Source of the DNA: Terriglobus albidus
GTDB lineage: Bacteria > Acidobacteriota > Terriglobia > Terriglobales > Acidobacteriaceae
DNA length: 64,000 bases
Assembly (NCBI RefSeq): GCF_008000815.1
Contig: NZ_CP042806.1
Coordinates: forward strand, 1,860,001 to 1,924,000
Reading direction: 5' to 3'
The translations under genes were made by a program, and so were the position numbers. Of the stretch, positions 43,801 through 51,899 are shown in pieces (within the stretch, counting starts at the first letter, position 1; each line of letters starts with the position of its first letter). The notes beneath the pieces are model-generated. The model did no database searches and was not told the DNA's origin. It saw only the letters and a program-made list of their open reading frames with translations.

Positions 43801-44496
43801 ACCTATCGCATCAACGCGAGAATCCAGGATCAGAACGACCTGAATCATCGCATCACGTTCACTGGTGTTTATCAGCTACCGGTCGGAAGAGGACAATCTT
43901 TCCTCGGGCAGGCAAACCGCCTCGTAGATGCGCTTCTCGGAGGATGGAAGGTCGGTGGGCTCTTCCTCTTTGAGACCGGCAGACCATGGCAGCCGCAATG
44001 CGGCGGTGGGCAGCACGCTGGTCTGGGTGGATCGACAGGCTGCCTGGAAACTCCCTTCGGCCTGAGCCCGATCAAAATGGCACGCACTGTGTCTGGTTCG
44101 GGGCCTCAGGTGATTCGCGGTGCAGCACCATGCGTGGGCGATCGCAATGCAACCACCGGAGCGATTGTTCTTCGCGCCTCGGCGATCTCCTACGGATGCC
44201 AACAGGCGAACTTCGTCTACAAGGCGCTCTATGCACCGGTGCAGCAGATCACGTCGTTCGGCATCCGGCTCGGAAACACGTCGGAGTTTGACGCTAATCT
44301 CAGCAAGAGCTTCAAGATGTGGGAGAACTACACCCTCATCTTCAAGGTCGATGCTTTCAACGCGCTCAATCATGCGGTCTGGAATAACAGCTATCAGACT
44401 ACGAACGATGCTAACTTCGGCGCCCTGTTGAAGGGACCGACGGGGCAGGGCAATCAACCGCGACAGGTCCAGTTATCCGGCACTGTCCGCTGGTAA
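40816..44496 (+). CDS. TonB-dependent receptor, Oar-like, in glycan-use cluster
   Basis: The 1226-residue outer-membrane protein starts at GTG 40816, fixed by AGGAGG at 40804-40809. The signal peptide has a long basic front (VKARIASHQRWGWN) and ends near LHGQ. A carboxypeptidase-regulatory-like domain (LGRVSDPSGAVVPEATVTI), a plug-like part and a barrel follow; the terminal residues LSGTVRW end in an aromatic, as barrels do. It is followed by GH43-like and GH31-like genes and preceded by a divergent regulator, so it probably imports an oligosaccharide. No SusD-type lipoprotein is present. Confidence 0.9.
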   Translation: MKARIASHQRWGWNLAVRSFAIGMLCLLFAGAIGSLHGQVLQRLLGRVSDPSGAVVPEATVTITNEETGVVTTTQTSKTGDWVAPYLSPGRYTVSAARPGFTTAIETGVILNVGQLRSVDLELKIGATTESVTTTAHTLALDTVSADRQAVIEGTAVSDLPFNARNVMVSTIAVPGVGSKNGLNNQLPYGNITSGLVVNSSALSINMDGVNNMSTGFQTMSYLPLVDTVQEMVVDTTPYDAGAVGFATAGNLDVHLKSGTNTLHGTVYEYYKSTGLDANSYQNNYFGRPRASHKSNQYGFELDGPVRIPLVYNGVDRTFFTIAFENFRNLTPNPITTSVPGVFGGASWFTPINGYYQFNGLVQGNGAAITLYDPASPNAAARKSFLSEGAPNSYSIPVSRVNTAALNILKYYPAPNVAAPAGSAPWQNNYYFNGSIPSIYRNFMIKLDHNLSPNDRVSARWGWWNQFQTSNTNGFAANSPAVYGQFPNGQKFQTFFADWVHTFSAHAVFNFKASVNMDEAENKASIPFDTSSLGTPNVSAGVTQQSLLGFFPQVGLSGFAQMGSTATSIAIHNQLSILPSITLVHGPHDIHIGLDNREYQISAKQNAGGFTLTSNQQWTQASNANTADAASGLSIASFMLDHGYLSATASVPTAPNTVTGGLVQPAQEFRSFHYWGVFFQDNYKVKQNLTLNLGLRYDFPTQAVDRHNRYTNTFNSTVVNPISAAAGSVYTGGLTFSGVNGTPRTQIPRAWYLFEPRFGFSYSLNQKTVIKGGIGGTFNWAAYTGSQTGFSATTPLTASPTTLYTTPTSTLDTPFPGGYVSAPGASLGYLAGLGSNISYYSPDTRFGETWNYSLGIQRQLSRGDILDVSYEGKSFTKGPTGDDINVVPASWYAQCNAEIGGNPTLCTAANTANPFKGVNGFQGTNFYTASTVQSGVFKQAFPQYTAVFQNGAQNHNGLWLNSFQVSETHRFAHSLTSTASYAYSRIMDNNGWLDYTYRINARIQDQNDLNHRITFTGVYQLPVGRGQSFLGQANRLVDALLGGWKVGGLFLFETGRPWQPQCGGGQHAGLGGSTGCLETPFGLSPIKMARTVSGSGPQVIRGAAPCVGDRNATTGAIVLRASAISYGCQQANFVYKALYAPVQQITSFGIRLGNTSEFDANLSKSFKMWENYTLIFKVDAFNALNHAVWNNSYQTTNDANFGALLKGPTGQGNQPRQVQLSGTVRW

Positions 44497-44636
44497 ATGC
44501 GGGGGGGGCGCGTTCGTACAGGGCGTGCCTCCTTTGACGCAGGAATCCCGCTGCCAGCAGAATGGCTGCGACTGCTCCGCTGATTGTGCTCGGGCAGATC
44601 TTACGCATTCATGGTTCGCGGAAAGGATCTTGGAAG

Positions 44637-45635
44637 ATGAAGAGGTCGAGGTGGCTGTTCACGTTGGTTTCCAGCATTTGTGTGGGTGTCATGTTGCAGC
44701 AAGCGTGCTCAGCACAGGAGAAGATCATTCGGCCGGGAGATGTATGGCTTGATGACCGTGGGCGTTCCATTGAGGCGCACGGTGGTGGGATCCTGAAGGT
44801 GAAGGATACGTACTTCTGGTTTGGAGAAGACCGCACTCCCACGAATGATCCCGATAAGCGTTATGTCTCCTGCTATTCCTCAACAGACCTGGTGCATTGG
44901 AAGTTTCGCAACCAGGTGTTGAAGCTGAGCAATCCTGAGAACCTTACCAACTGGATTCTGGAACGGCCGAAGGTCTTCTACAACAGGCAAACGAAGAAGT
45001 TTGTCATGTATGCCCACCTGGATGCTGCTGGCTACAAGCTTGCGCGCGTGGCCGTTGCGGTGAGCGACGCGGTAGATGGCGACTACAAGTACGTGAAGAG
45101 CTTTCGTCCTCTCGATCAGGAGAGCCGCGATATCGGTCAGTTTATCGATGATGATGGCGCTGCCTACCTGATCTTCGAATCGCGTCCGACGCACGGATTC
45201 TTTATCGCCAAACTCTCAAACGATTATCTGTCGATCGAAAAGCAGGTCAGCTTTATCCAGGCTCCGCTCGAAGGCGGAGCGATTGTGCATTACAAGGGGC
45301 TGTACTACGTTCTTGGCTCGCATCTCACCGGCTGGAAGCCAAACCCCAACGTCTATGCCACGTCCAAGTCACTGGCGGGGCCATGGAGTGAGTTCAAGGA
45401 TGTCGCTCCACCGGAAGTGAACACCTATGCCTCGCAGTCGAGCATGTTGGTCAAAGTTACCGGGACGAAAGATACAACCGTGATCTATATCGGCGACCGC
45501 TGGAAGCCGTCTGCGCTCACTGATAGCCGCTATATCTGGATGCCGCTCGCGATCGGGGAAGGAAACATGAAGCTGCCTGAGCCAAGGCCGTGGACCCTGG
45601 ACGTAAAGAGCGGCATAGCGGCGGTTCTTCCATAG
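44637..45635 (+). CDS. GH43-like exported glycosidase
   Basis: The 332-residue product has a signal peptide (MKRSRWLFTLVSSICVGVML, cleavage near CSAQ) and a five-bladed propeller of the GH43 kind. The set IEAHGGGILKVKDTYFWFGED, FRPLDQESRDIGQFIDDDG and LEGGAIVHYKGLYYVLGSHLTGW is typical for the exo-beta-1,3-galactanase-like subgroup (GH43_24). The Glu of LEGG is the candidate general acid. Activity on beta-1,3-galactan is inference from the subgroup. It lies between the receptor and GH31 genes, all in one direction. Confidence 0.8.
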   Translation: MKRSRWLFTLVSSICVGVMLQQACSAQEKIIRPGDVWLDDRGRSIEAHGGGILKVKDTYFWFGEDRTPTNDPDKRYVSCYSSTDLVHWKFRNQVLKLSNPENLTNWILERPKVFYNRQTKKFVMYAHLDAAGYKLARVAVAVSDAVDGDYKYVKSFRPLDQESRDIGQFIDDDGAAYLIFESRPTHGFFIAKLSNDYLSIEKQVSFIQAPLEGGAIVHYKGLYYVLGSHLTGWKPNPNVYATSKSLAGPWSEFKDVAPPEVNTYASQSSMLVKVTGTKDTTVIYIGDRWKPSALTDSRYIWMPLAIGEGNMKLPEPRPWTLDVKSGIAAVLP

Positions 45636-45676
45636 CCGCGAAATTTGTTTGCACCACAACATACGAAGGAAGGTCG

Positions 45677-47809
45677 ATGTCATCGAATCGGATTACGAGA
45701 AGAAGCCTGGCGAAACGTCTCCTGATGACGAGCGCTGCAGCCTCAACGCCAGGAGTATTGTTTGCTCAGGAGAAAGAACAGTCATCACGGCAAGCAGCAG
45801 ACTGGACCGAGGTTCGCCCGGGTGTATGGAGAGCACGCATTGGAACTCCGGAGTCCTACACCCCGGTCTCAGGCCGGCTGGTGGATCCGCAGATCAACGG
45901 ATTTGATCGCCTGCCTCATGTGGCCGAATCTCCACTTCCTTCTATCTCAGGCACTATTTCCATCCGCGGAACAGTCGTTCAATTGCCGCTCCGGCCCAAC
46001 GAGCTTGTCTTCGGCTTAGGGTTGCAACTTCTTTCCTTCGATCAACGCGGGAAGAAGAAGACCATCCGCGTGAATGCCGATCCCAGGTTTGATTCAGGAG
46101 ACTCTCACGCCCCCGTGCCGTTTTACGTCACGACCAAGGGCGTAGGGATCCTGGTCGATACCACTCGTTACGCAACCTTCTTTGTCGGGAACGCACGGCC
46201 CAAGCCGGAGGAGCCGGCAACGAACGTCAGCAACGTCAATCCTGATCCGAATTACACACACAACATTGAGACGGACGATCAGGGGCAGGTTACGGTGGAG
46301 ATCCCGAACGCCGCTGGCGTCGATGTCTATCTCTTCGCCGGGCCGAGCATGCTGGATGCCGTGCGTCGTTATAACGTCTTTTCTGGCGGTGGTTTTGTTC
46401 CGCCGGAGTGGGGGCTGGGGTTCTGGTATCGGGCAGATTCACGGGCGACATCGCAGAGAGTCGTGTCACTCATGAAAGAGTTCCGTGATCGCAAAATCCC
46501 CTGCGATGTCTTCGGATTGGAGCCGGGCTGGCAGAGTCACTCGTACTCCTGCACCTTTGCGTGGGAGGGGCAACGGTTTCCGGAGCCGACAGCATTCCTG
46601 TCGGAGATGAAGGCGTTGAACTGCCGCGTCAATCTCTGGGAGCACGCTTTCGTCCATCCGGCTTCACCCATGTTTCCCGCAATGCGGTCACTGTCGGGAG
46701 ACTATGGCGTTTGGGGAGGTCTGACTCCGGACTTTGCGGATCCTGCAGCAAGACGCGTGTTCGGCGAATACCATGGCAAGACCTTTGTCGATGCGGGTGT
46801 CAGCGGTTTCAAGCTGGATGAATGCGACAACTCTGACTACACCGGAGGCTGGTCGTTTCCTGAGCTCAGCCGTTTTCCCTCAGGGCTGGATGGGGAACAG
46901 ATGCACAGCGTGTTTGGTCTTCGCTATCAATTCACCATCTGGGATGAGTATCGCAAGCGGAATCTGAAGACCTACGGTCTGGTGCGTTCCAGCGGCGCCC
47001 TGGCTGCGCCTTACCCCTTTGTTCTCTATAGCGATCTGTATAACCATCGAGACTTCATTCGCGGCTTGGCAAACTCCGGCTTTAGCGGTTTGCTGTGGTG
47101 TCCGGAGGTACGCGATGCCGCCAGCGAAGAGGATCTGCTGAGGCGCCTGCAAAGCGTCGTCTTCTCGCCGCTGGCGCTTGTGAATGGTTGGTACATCAAG
47201 AGTCCGCCGTGGCGACAACTGAATCGCAAGCTGAATAATGCGGGACAGGACATGGCCAACTGGGAGGCGACTGAGTCGCGCTGCCGCGAGATTATCGGCT
47301 GGCGCATGAGCCTGATCCCATATCTGAAGAGCGCATTTCATCGCTATGCGGCGGACGGAACTCCTCCGTTCCGCGCACTGGTGATGGACTGGCCGACTGA
47401 TGCCCGCCTGACCAAAGTGGACGATCAATACATGATCGGCGATCGCATGATGGTGGCTCCGTTGTTCGCCGGAGAGGCAAAGAGGGAAGTTGTTTTCCCC
47501 GGCGGGAGCGACTGGCATGATTTATGGACAGGAGAGCTGATCAAGGGCGGCACTACAATTACAGTCGATCGAACTGCCGAGAAGATTCCTGTGTATGTGA
47601 AGGCTGGCAGCATTGTGCCCTGGGCCGATGTGGGAGCTCATACAGCCGCGCCGGAGTCCAGGCGTCTATCGGCGCGGGTATACGGTAATGGATCACTGAG
47701 CTTCAAGTTCGAGGGCGATGCCGGCGCGGAGATGCGGTGGTCTGGCGGGAAAGGGGCAGTCGCCGGTGAGACGGACTATCGCATTCATCACTGGCAGCAC
47801 CTCGGTTGA
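45677..47809 (+). CDS. GH31 family alpha-glycosidase, Tat-exported
   Basis: The 710-residue enzyme starts with a twin-arginine-like signal (NRITRRSLAKRLLMTSAAAS) and has the GH31 layout. An N-terminal beta-sandwich (about 40-240) is followed by a (beta/alpha)8 barrel with WGLGFWYRADSRA, DVFGLEPGWQS, the nucleophile segment GVSGFKLDECDNSDY and RSSGALAAPYPF. The C-terminal beta domains end with the typical PVYVKAGSIVPW. GH31 enzymes are retaining alpha-glucosidases, alpha-xylosidases or alpha-galactosidases; exact specificity is open. GAAGGAAGG upstream supports ATG 45677. A bidirectional terminator follows at 47831-47856. Confidence 0.88.
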   Translation: MSSNRITRRSLAKRLLMTSAAASTPGVLFAQEKEQSSRQAADWTEVRPGVWRARIGTPESYTPVSGRLVDPQINGFDRLPHVAESPLPSISGTISIRGTVVQLPLRPNELVFGLGLQLLSFDQRGKKKTIRVNADPRFDSGDSHAPVPFYVTTKGVGILVDTTRYATFFVGNARPKPEEPATNVSNVNPDPNYTHNIETDDQGQVTVEIPNAAGVDVYLFAGPSMLDAVRRYNVFSGGGFVPPEWGLGFWYRADSRATSQRVVSLMKEFRDRKIPCDVFGLEPGWQSHSYSCTFAWEGQRFPEPTAFLSEMKALNCRVNLWEHAFVHPASPMFPAMRSLSGDYGVWGGLTPDFADPAARRVFGEYHGKTFVDAGVSGFKLDECDNSDYTGGWSFPELSRFPSGLDGEQMHSVFGLRYQFTIWDEYRKRNLKTYGLVRSSGALAAPYPFVLYSDLYNHRDFIRGLANSGFSGLLWCPEVRDAASEEDLLRRLQSVVFSPLALVNGWYIKSPPWRQLNRKLNNAGQDMANWEATESRCREIIGWRMSLIPYLKSAFHRYAADGTPPFRALVMDWPTDARLTKVDDQYMIGDRMMVAPLFAGEAKREVVFPGGSDWHDLWTGELIKGGTTITVDRTAEKIPVYVKAGSIVPWADVGAHTAAPESRRLSARVYGNGSLSFKFEGDAGAEMRWSGGKGAVAGETDYRIHHWQHLG

Positions 47810-47830
47810 GTAGCGATCGGGTAGAAGTAC

Positions 47831-47856
47831 AAAGCGGAGCCATGTGGCTCCGCTTT
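47831..47856. terminator. Bidirectional terminator between convergent genes
   Basis: A 12-bp perfect stem (AAAGCGGAGCCA/TGGCTCCGCTTT) closes a 2-base loop, with A's on one side and T's on the other. It separates the GH31 gene and the convergent SDR gene. Confidence 0.88.
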
Positions 47857-47874
47857 TGTAGTTACCAGATGGAT

Positions 47875-48855
47875 TTACGCGAAGGTCTCGCCCACCATCT
47901 CTTCGCTCTTCTTCCAGAGACCTGCCGCATTTGCGGGGTCGAGAGCGTAGCCGCGAACGCCTTCGCTGATGGCGCTGATCACTACGTCGTCTGCAACGAT
48001 ATGGCCAACGTGGCAATTCTCGCAGTACTGACCGCCGACCTCATCGCTACCGGCGACCACAGCCGCCCAGACAGAGGTTGAGGAACCCTGCGGAATGGTC
48101 TTGAACTCGAAGCCGCTCTTGCCTTCGTTGGCGAGCTGCTCATTGATCGCGTCGACCATCTTCTCGATGGCTCCGGGATCCATGTGACGCGCCAGCTCGG
48201 TCATAATTCCGCCGGGATGTACCGCGGCCGCGCGTACGCCGCGCCCGCGATGACGGCGGTCGAACTCCACGGCAAACAGAATGTTAGCCGTCTTCGAGCG
48301 TCCATAGGCAATGAAGGGTTCATACGGAGTGGTTTCGAAGTTCGGGTCGTTCAAATCGATATTCGAGAAACGATGACCGGATGAGGCAAGGTTTACCAGA
48401 CGGCCTCCATCCTTGATGAGCGATGCAATGCGGTTGATGAAGACAAAGTGGCCCAGATGGTTGGTGCCGAACTGCGTCTCGAATCCGTCCTCGGTTTTGC
48501 CCAAGGGAGTTGCCATTACGCCTGCGTTCGCGATGATCACATCGAAAGGCTTGCCTGCAGCGACCAGCCTGTCAGCGGCCGCGCGGACGCTCTTCAGGCT
48601 GGCGAGGTCCAGCTCAATCAACTCAAAGCCACCGCCGCCGGCCTCAGCCGCTTTGGTGATCTCTGCGGTGGCTCGCTTCGCCTTTTGCAGGTCACGCGCG
48701 GCTCCGACGACATCTGCTCCATGCGCCGCAAGGGCGCGGGCCGTCTCCACACCCAGACCGGCGGAGACGCCAGTGACTAGAATTCGTTTGCCCTTCAGGC
48801 TGATACCGGCAAGAACCTCATCGGTGGTTGTTGTGTATCCAAACTGCGCTGCCAT
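47875..48855 (-). CDS. Short-chain dehydrogenase/reductase
   Basis: The 326-residue NAD(P)-dependent oxidoreductase has the Rossmann motif TGVSAGLG (TGxxxGxG), the structural NAG in IANAGVMATPL, and active-site Tyr and Lys in YGRSKTANIL. It belongs to the extended retinol-dehydrogenase-like SDR group. GGAGG lies seven bases before the ATG. It is divergent from a TetR gene, with twin operators between them, so it is probably induced by the TetR ligand. Substrate is unknown. Confidence 0.9.
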   Translation of the reverse strand: MAAQFGYTTTTDEVLAGISLKGKRILVTGVSAGLGVETARALAAHGADVVGAARDLQKAKRATAEITKAAEAGGGGFELIELDLASLKSVRAAADRLVAAGKPFDVIIANAGVMATPLGKTEDGFETQFGTNHLGHFVFINRIASLIKDGGRLVNLASSGHRFSNIDLNDPNFETTPYEPFIAYGRSKTANILFAVEFDRRHRGRGVRAAAVHPGGIMTELARHMDPGAIEKMVDAINEQLANEGKSGFEFKTIPQGSSTSVWAAVVAGSDEVGGQYCENCHVGHIVADDVVISAISEGVRGYALDPANAAGLWKKSEEMVGETFA

Positions 48856-48879
48856 ATTGCTTCCTCCGCATAGAACCTT

Positions 48880-48908
48880 TTGACCCGGACCGCGCCGGGG
48901 AGTAAAAC
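48880..48908 (+). promoter_or_regulatory. Promoter of the TetR gene
   Basis: TTGACC (48880-48885) and TAAAAC (48903-48908) are spaced by 17 bp. The last base of the -10 box is the first base of the upstream operator, which explains autorepression. Confidence 0.55.
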
Positions 48909-48956
48909 GGAGAGTGTCTCCGCTCGGAAGATAGGATTACCGGAGACTCTCTCCGG
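48908..48956. promoter_or_regulatory. Twin TetR-type operators
   Basis: Two inverted repeats of the same design lie 32 bases apart: CGGAGA-GTG-TCTCCG at 48908-48922 and CCGGAGA-CTC-TCTCCGG at 48940-48956. They sit in the 114-bp gap between the divergent SDR and TetR genes. Confidence 0.75.
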
Positions 48957-48969
48957 ATACAAAAAGATT

Positions 48970-49548
48970 ATGGCTGGAAGATCCGCTCCTCCTGTTGCCC
49001 GTAAACCGCGCGCCGACGCACTGCGGAATCGCGAGCGAATTCTTGCAGTTGCGAAGAAGGCGTTTACGCGCAGTGGAGCCAATGCCAGTCTGGATGAGAT
49101 CGCCAAACAGGCCGAAGTAGGACCGGGAACACTCTATCGTCACTTTCCGACTCGTGATGATCTGCTGGCAGCGGTCTACCGTTCGGAAGTTGAGAAGCTG
49201 GGTGAGGCGCAGGAGCGATTCTCGGCATCCATGCCGCCAATCGAGGCGCTGCGGGAGTGGCTGCTGCTCTTTGTCGATTACATTGCGGCTAAGAAGATCA
49301 TTGCGCCGGCTCTTGAATCAATCGCCGGAGGGCCGTCGCGGCTCTACGAAAACACGACAGGTGTTTTAACGGGAGCGATCAACACGCTGGTCCGGCGTGC
49401 TGTCGAGAGCGGCGATGTGTTGCCGGATACGGATCCTATGGATCTGCTCCGCGCGGTCTACGGAGTGAGCAGCGTGGCTCCGGACGTGGATTGGACAGCC
49501 AGCGCCAGGCGCATGGTGGAGATTCTTATTCGCGGTCTGCGACCTTAG
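48970..49548 (+). CDS. TetR/AcrR-family transcriptional repressor
   Basis: The 192-residue regulator has its HTH at about residues 15-60: RERILAVAKKAFTRSG, ASLDEIAKQAEVGPGTLYRHFPTRDDLL. The ligand-binding C-terminal part has the SBP-like region ALESIAGGPSRLYENTTG. ATG 48970 is used; a longer reading would begin inside the promoter. It probably represses itself and the divergent SDR gene through the twin operators. The stop codon (49546-49548) merges with a fragment of the dispersed repeat end. Confidence 0.9.
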   Translation: MAGRSAPPVARKPRADALRNRERILAVAKKAFTRSGANASLDEIAKQAEVGPGTLYRHFPTRDDLLAAVYRSEVEKLGEAQERFSASMPPIEALREWLLLFVDYIAAKKIIAPALESIAGGPSRLYENTTGVLTGAINTLVRRAVESGDVLPDTDPMDLLRAVYGVSSVAPDVDWTASARRMVEILIRGLRP

Positions 49549-49568
49549 AGCGTTATCCCTGTAGGGTT
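49546..49568 (-). repeat. Fragment (one end) of the dispersed 108-bp repeat
   Basis: TAGAGCGTTATCCCTGTAGG resembles the reversed end TAGAGCATTTTCCCTGTAGG (two differences) and starts exactly with the TetR stop codon. The rest of the element is missing. Confidence 0.5.
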
Positions 49569-49610
49569 TAATAGACGGATTTTTATGCCGAGAAAGTAAT
49601 TTTCATAATT

Positions 49611-49652
49611 ACGATAAAGATCGTTGACGTACGATTATAGTCGTACTAATCT
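49611..49652 (+). promoter_or_regulatory. BlaI-type operator within the promoter of the BlaI/BlaR1-like operon
   Basis: TTGACG (49624-49629) and TAATCT (49647-49652) are 17 bp apart. The palindrome GTACGA-TTATAG-TCGTAC (49629-49646) fills the spacer almost exactly. A second smaller one, ACGAT-AAAG-ATCGT (49611-49624), lies upstream. Transcription should start about at the ATG 49660, so the mRNA is leaderless or nearly so. Confidence 0.7.
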
Positions 49653-49659
49653 CCTGGCT

Positions 49660-50046
49660 ATGAAGAAGAATGCACCACTGCCGCTGCCAACAGAGGCCGA
49701 GCTCGAGATTCTGAATGTTCTCTGGAACTCCGGTCCTTCTACGGTTCGTGAAGTCCATGCTGTTCTGGGGCGTGATACCGGCTACACCACGGTGCTGAAA
49801 CAGATGCAGGTGATGGCTGCAAAGGGATTGCTCAGCCGCAGCGAACGTTTCCGTTCCCACGTGTACGAGGCACGCCTGCCCAAACAGGAGACGCAACAGC
49901 GGCTTGCAGGCAATCTGCTGAACCGTGCCTTTGAAGGCTCGGCGTCTCACCTGGTGCTGGGTGCTCTCTCTTCCAAGCCGGTCTCCGCGAAGGAACTCGC
50001 TGAGATCCGGCGCATCCTCGACGACTTTGAAAGGGGATCGAAATGA
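49660..50046 (+). CDS. BlaI/MecI/CopY-family repressor
   Basis: The 128-residue winged-helix repressor matches BlaI: PLPTEAELEILNVLWNSGPSTVREVHAVL, then the recognition helix region TGYTTVLKQMQVMAAKGLLSR, and a C-terminal dimerisation part. In the classic system the repressor leaves DNA after cleavage by a BlaR1-type protease. The gene overlaps its BlaR1-like partner (ATGA at 50043-50046). The start is set at ATG 49660, next to the predicted transcription start; there is no ribosome site. The palindrome between -35 and -10 is the expected binding site. Confidence 0.92.
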   Translation: MKKNAPLPLPTEAELEILNVLWNSGPSTVREVHAVLGRDTGYTTVLKQMQVMAAKGLLSRSERFRSHVYEARLPKQETQQRLAGNLLNRAFEGSASHLVLGALSSKPVSAKELAEIRRILDDFERGSK

Positions 50047-51839
50047 CGACCGGCCAATATCTTGCTCATGTCTTCGGATGGACGCTGCTTCATTTCTGCT
50101 GGCAGGGAACGCTGATCGCTCTTCTGCTGGCTTGCGTTCTCGCGTTGCTCTCAAAGCATTCCCCGCAACTTCGTTACGGTGTCTGTTGCGCGGCGCTCGC
50201 CCTGAATCTCGTCACGCTTGCAATTACGTTCGAACGCGTAGCAGTGAATGACGGGGGGCGTCTGCGGCATGCCGTCGTAAGTCCAAATGGATGGTTTGGA
50301 GGCGTGCCGGAGGACCTGGTCCAAGTGACCCCATCGCGGTTGGATGAACTCGAACAGGCGCTTGATCATTCGTTGCCGGTCGTTGTCATCGTGTGGAGCC
50401 TTGGCTTTGCGCTCTGCGTTACTCGTCTGAGCCTGGGACTTGCTGCTGCAAGACGTCTGAGGCTGACTGGTACGATGCCGGCGTCTATAGAAGAGACGCA
50501 TCTATTCCTTGCTCTCCGCGAACGTATCGGCATCGATCGTCCTGTCAGATTGTTGCGCTCGGCGGTGGTGCAGGTGCCGGCGGTCGTGGGTTGGCTGCGG
50601 CCAGTCGTTCTAATCCCGATAGGCGCGCTCGCTGGTCTGTCTCAGGTGCAGATTGAGGCTATCTTTGCGCATGAGTTGGCGCATATTCGCCGTCACGACT
50701 ATCTGGTCGGTATCCTGCAGTCCGTTGCTGAATCGCTGCTCTTCTATCATCCGGCCGTCTGGTGGATCTCGCACCAGATCCGTAAAGAGCGTGAGCTCTG
50801 CTGCGACGATCTCGCGGTCTCCTGGACCGGCGATCCGGTTCTCTATGCACATGCGCTCTTTCAGCTTGCAGCGCAGCGGTCCAATTCACCTGCAATCACA
50901 CTCAATGCCAACGGAGGCTCTCTCACGATGCGTATCCGCCGTCTGCTCAACCAGAACAATCCGCCGGCCGTTCAACCTTTTGCGGTACTCTCTGTGCTTG
51001 CACTCGCGTTCATCGTAGCTGGTGTCTGTTTCAGCAGTGCACAAGCACAACACTCACTCACCGCAGTCGACCGGTTGAATATGATTCATGCCATCACGGG
51101 TGTGCATTCTGTCATCGACACGGCCTCCAAAGAGAGCAGCGATCTGATGGTTGCAAAGGTCGCTCAGCCCGCACAGCCGCTGCTTACTACCGCTGACTTA
51201 TCGACGCTCGCTGTGGCTGATCAGAAGGAACAGGAAAAGAAGAAACCGATCAGGGTCTCCGCTTCGATTATGGCTGGTCAAATCGTTTCGACGGTAAACC
51301 CCGTTTATCCCGAAGCGGCCAGAAAGGCGCGGATCGAGGGAACCGTCGTGTTGCATGCGATCATCTCAGAGACCGGCGATGTCATGGCGCTTCAGGTGCT
51401 CAGCGGTCCTACAGCGCTTCTTGATAGTGCTATCGACGCAGTGCAGCAGTGGAAGTACAAGCCCTATCTGTTGAATGGGCAGCCAATCGAAGTTTCAACG
51501 ACCATAAGTGTGACCTATTCGATCAGCGATGAATCCTCAGCCGTGGCTCCATGCACGACCCAGAACTCGGGATGCACGATGCCGGTGCTGCTCTCTGCAG
51601 TAGAGCCCGAGTATCCATCCCAGGCGCGCGAGGCGAAGTCGTCCGGGGTTGTGATCGTGAGCCTTACCGTCGATGAGAAGGGCACTCCGCAGAACCTCGC
51701 CGTATTCAGCTCTGCAGGGCATGGCTTTGACGAGAAGGCGCTCGAAGCGGTTCGCAGATACAGATTTCAGCCGGCGACAAGGAACGGTCTTCCAACAGTT
51801 GCGGAGCTGAAGATCACAGTTAACTTCCAGTTGTTCTAG
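50043..51839 (+). CDS. BlaR1-like M56 membrane metallopeptidase with two TonB-C-like domains
   Basis: The 598-residue protein has four membrane helices. The cytoplasmic zinc protease domain carries HELAHIRRHD (H210, E211, H214) and a third ligand in ERELCCDD (E251). Instead of a penicillin-binding sensor domain, the periplasmic part holds two TonB-C-type modules: about residues 415-500 (VNPVYPEAARKARIEGTVVL) and 520-598 (VEPEYPSQAREAKSSGVVIV). Such M56-TonB fusions are common in acidobacteria; their signal is unknown, and beta-lactam sensing is not implied. It probably cleaves or releases the co-encoded BlaI. A terminator at 51856-51885 ends the operon. Confidence 0.88.
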   Translation: MTTGQYLAHVFGWTLLHFCWQGTLIALLLACVLALLSKHSPQLRYGVCCAALALNLVTLAITFERVAVNDGGRLRHAVVSPNGWFGGVPEDLVQVTPSRLDELEQALDHSLPVVVIVWSLGFALCVTRLSLGLAAARRLRLTGTMPASIEETHLFLALRERIGIDRPVRLLRSAVVQVPAVVGWLRPVVLIPIGALAGLSQVQIEAIFAHELAHIRRHDYLVGILQSVAESLLFYHPAVWWISHQIRKERELCCDDLAVSWTGDPVLYAHALFQLAAQRSNSPAITLNANGGSLTMRIRRLLNQNNPPAVQPFAVLSVLALAFIVAGVCFSSAQAQHSLTAVDRLNMIHAITGVHSVIDTASKESSDLMVAKVAQPAQPLLTTADLSTLAVADQKEQEKKKPIRVSASIMAGQIVSTVNPVYPEAARKARIEGTVVLHAIISETGDVMALQVLSGPTALLDSAIDAVQQWKYKPYLLNGQPIEVSTTISVTYSISDESSAVAPCTTQNSGCTMPVLLSAVEPEYPSQAREAKSSGVVIVSLTVDEKGTPQNLAVFSSAGHGFDEKALEAVRRYRFQPATRNGLPTVAELKITVNFQLF

Positions 51840-51855
51840 AGATTTCTCTAGTCTC

Positions 51856-51885
51856 GGGACGGCTTATGCCGTCCCTCTTTCTTTT
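51856..51885 (+). terminator. Intrinsic terminator of the BlaI/BlaR1-like operon
   Basis: The 8-bp perfect stem GGGACGGC/GCCGTCCC (51856-51863, 51868-51875) with loop TTAT is followed by TCTTTCTTTT. Confidence 0.88.
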
Positions 51886-51899
51886 GGCCGCGCAGCCAG

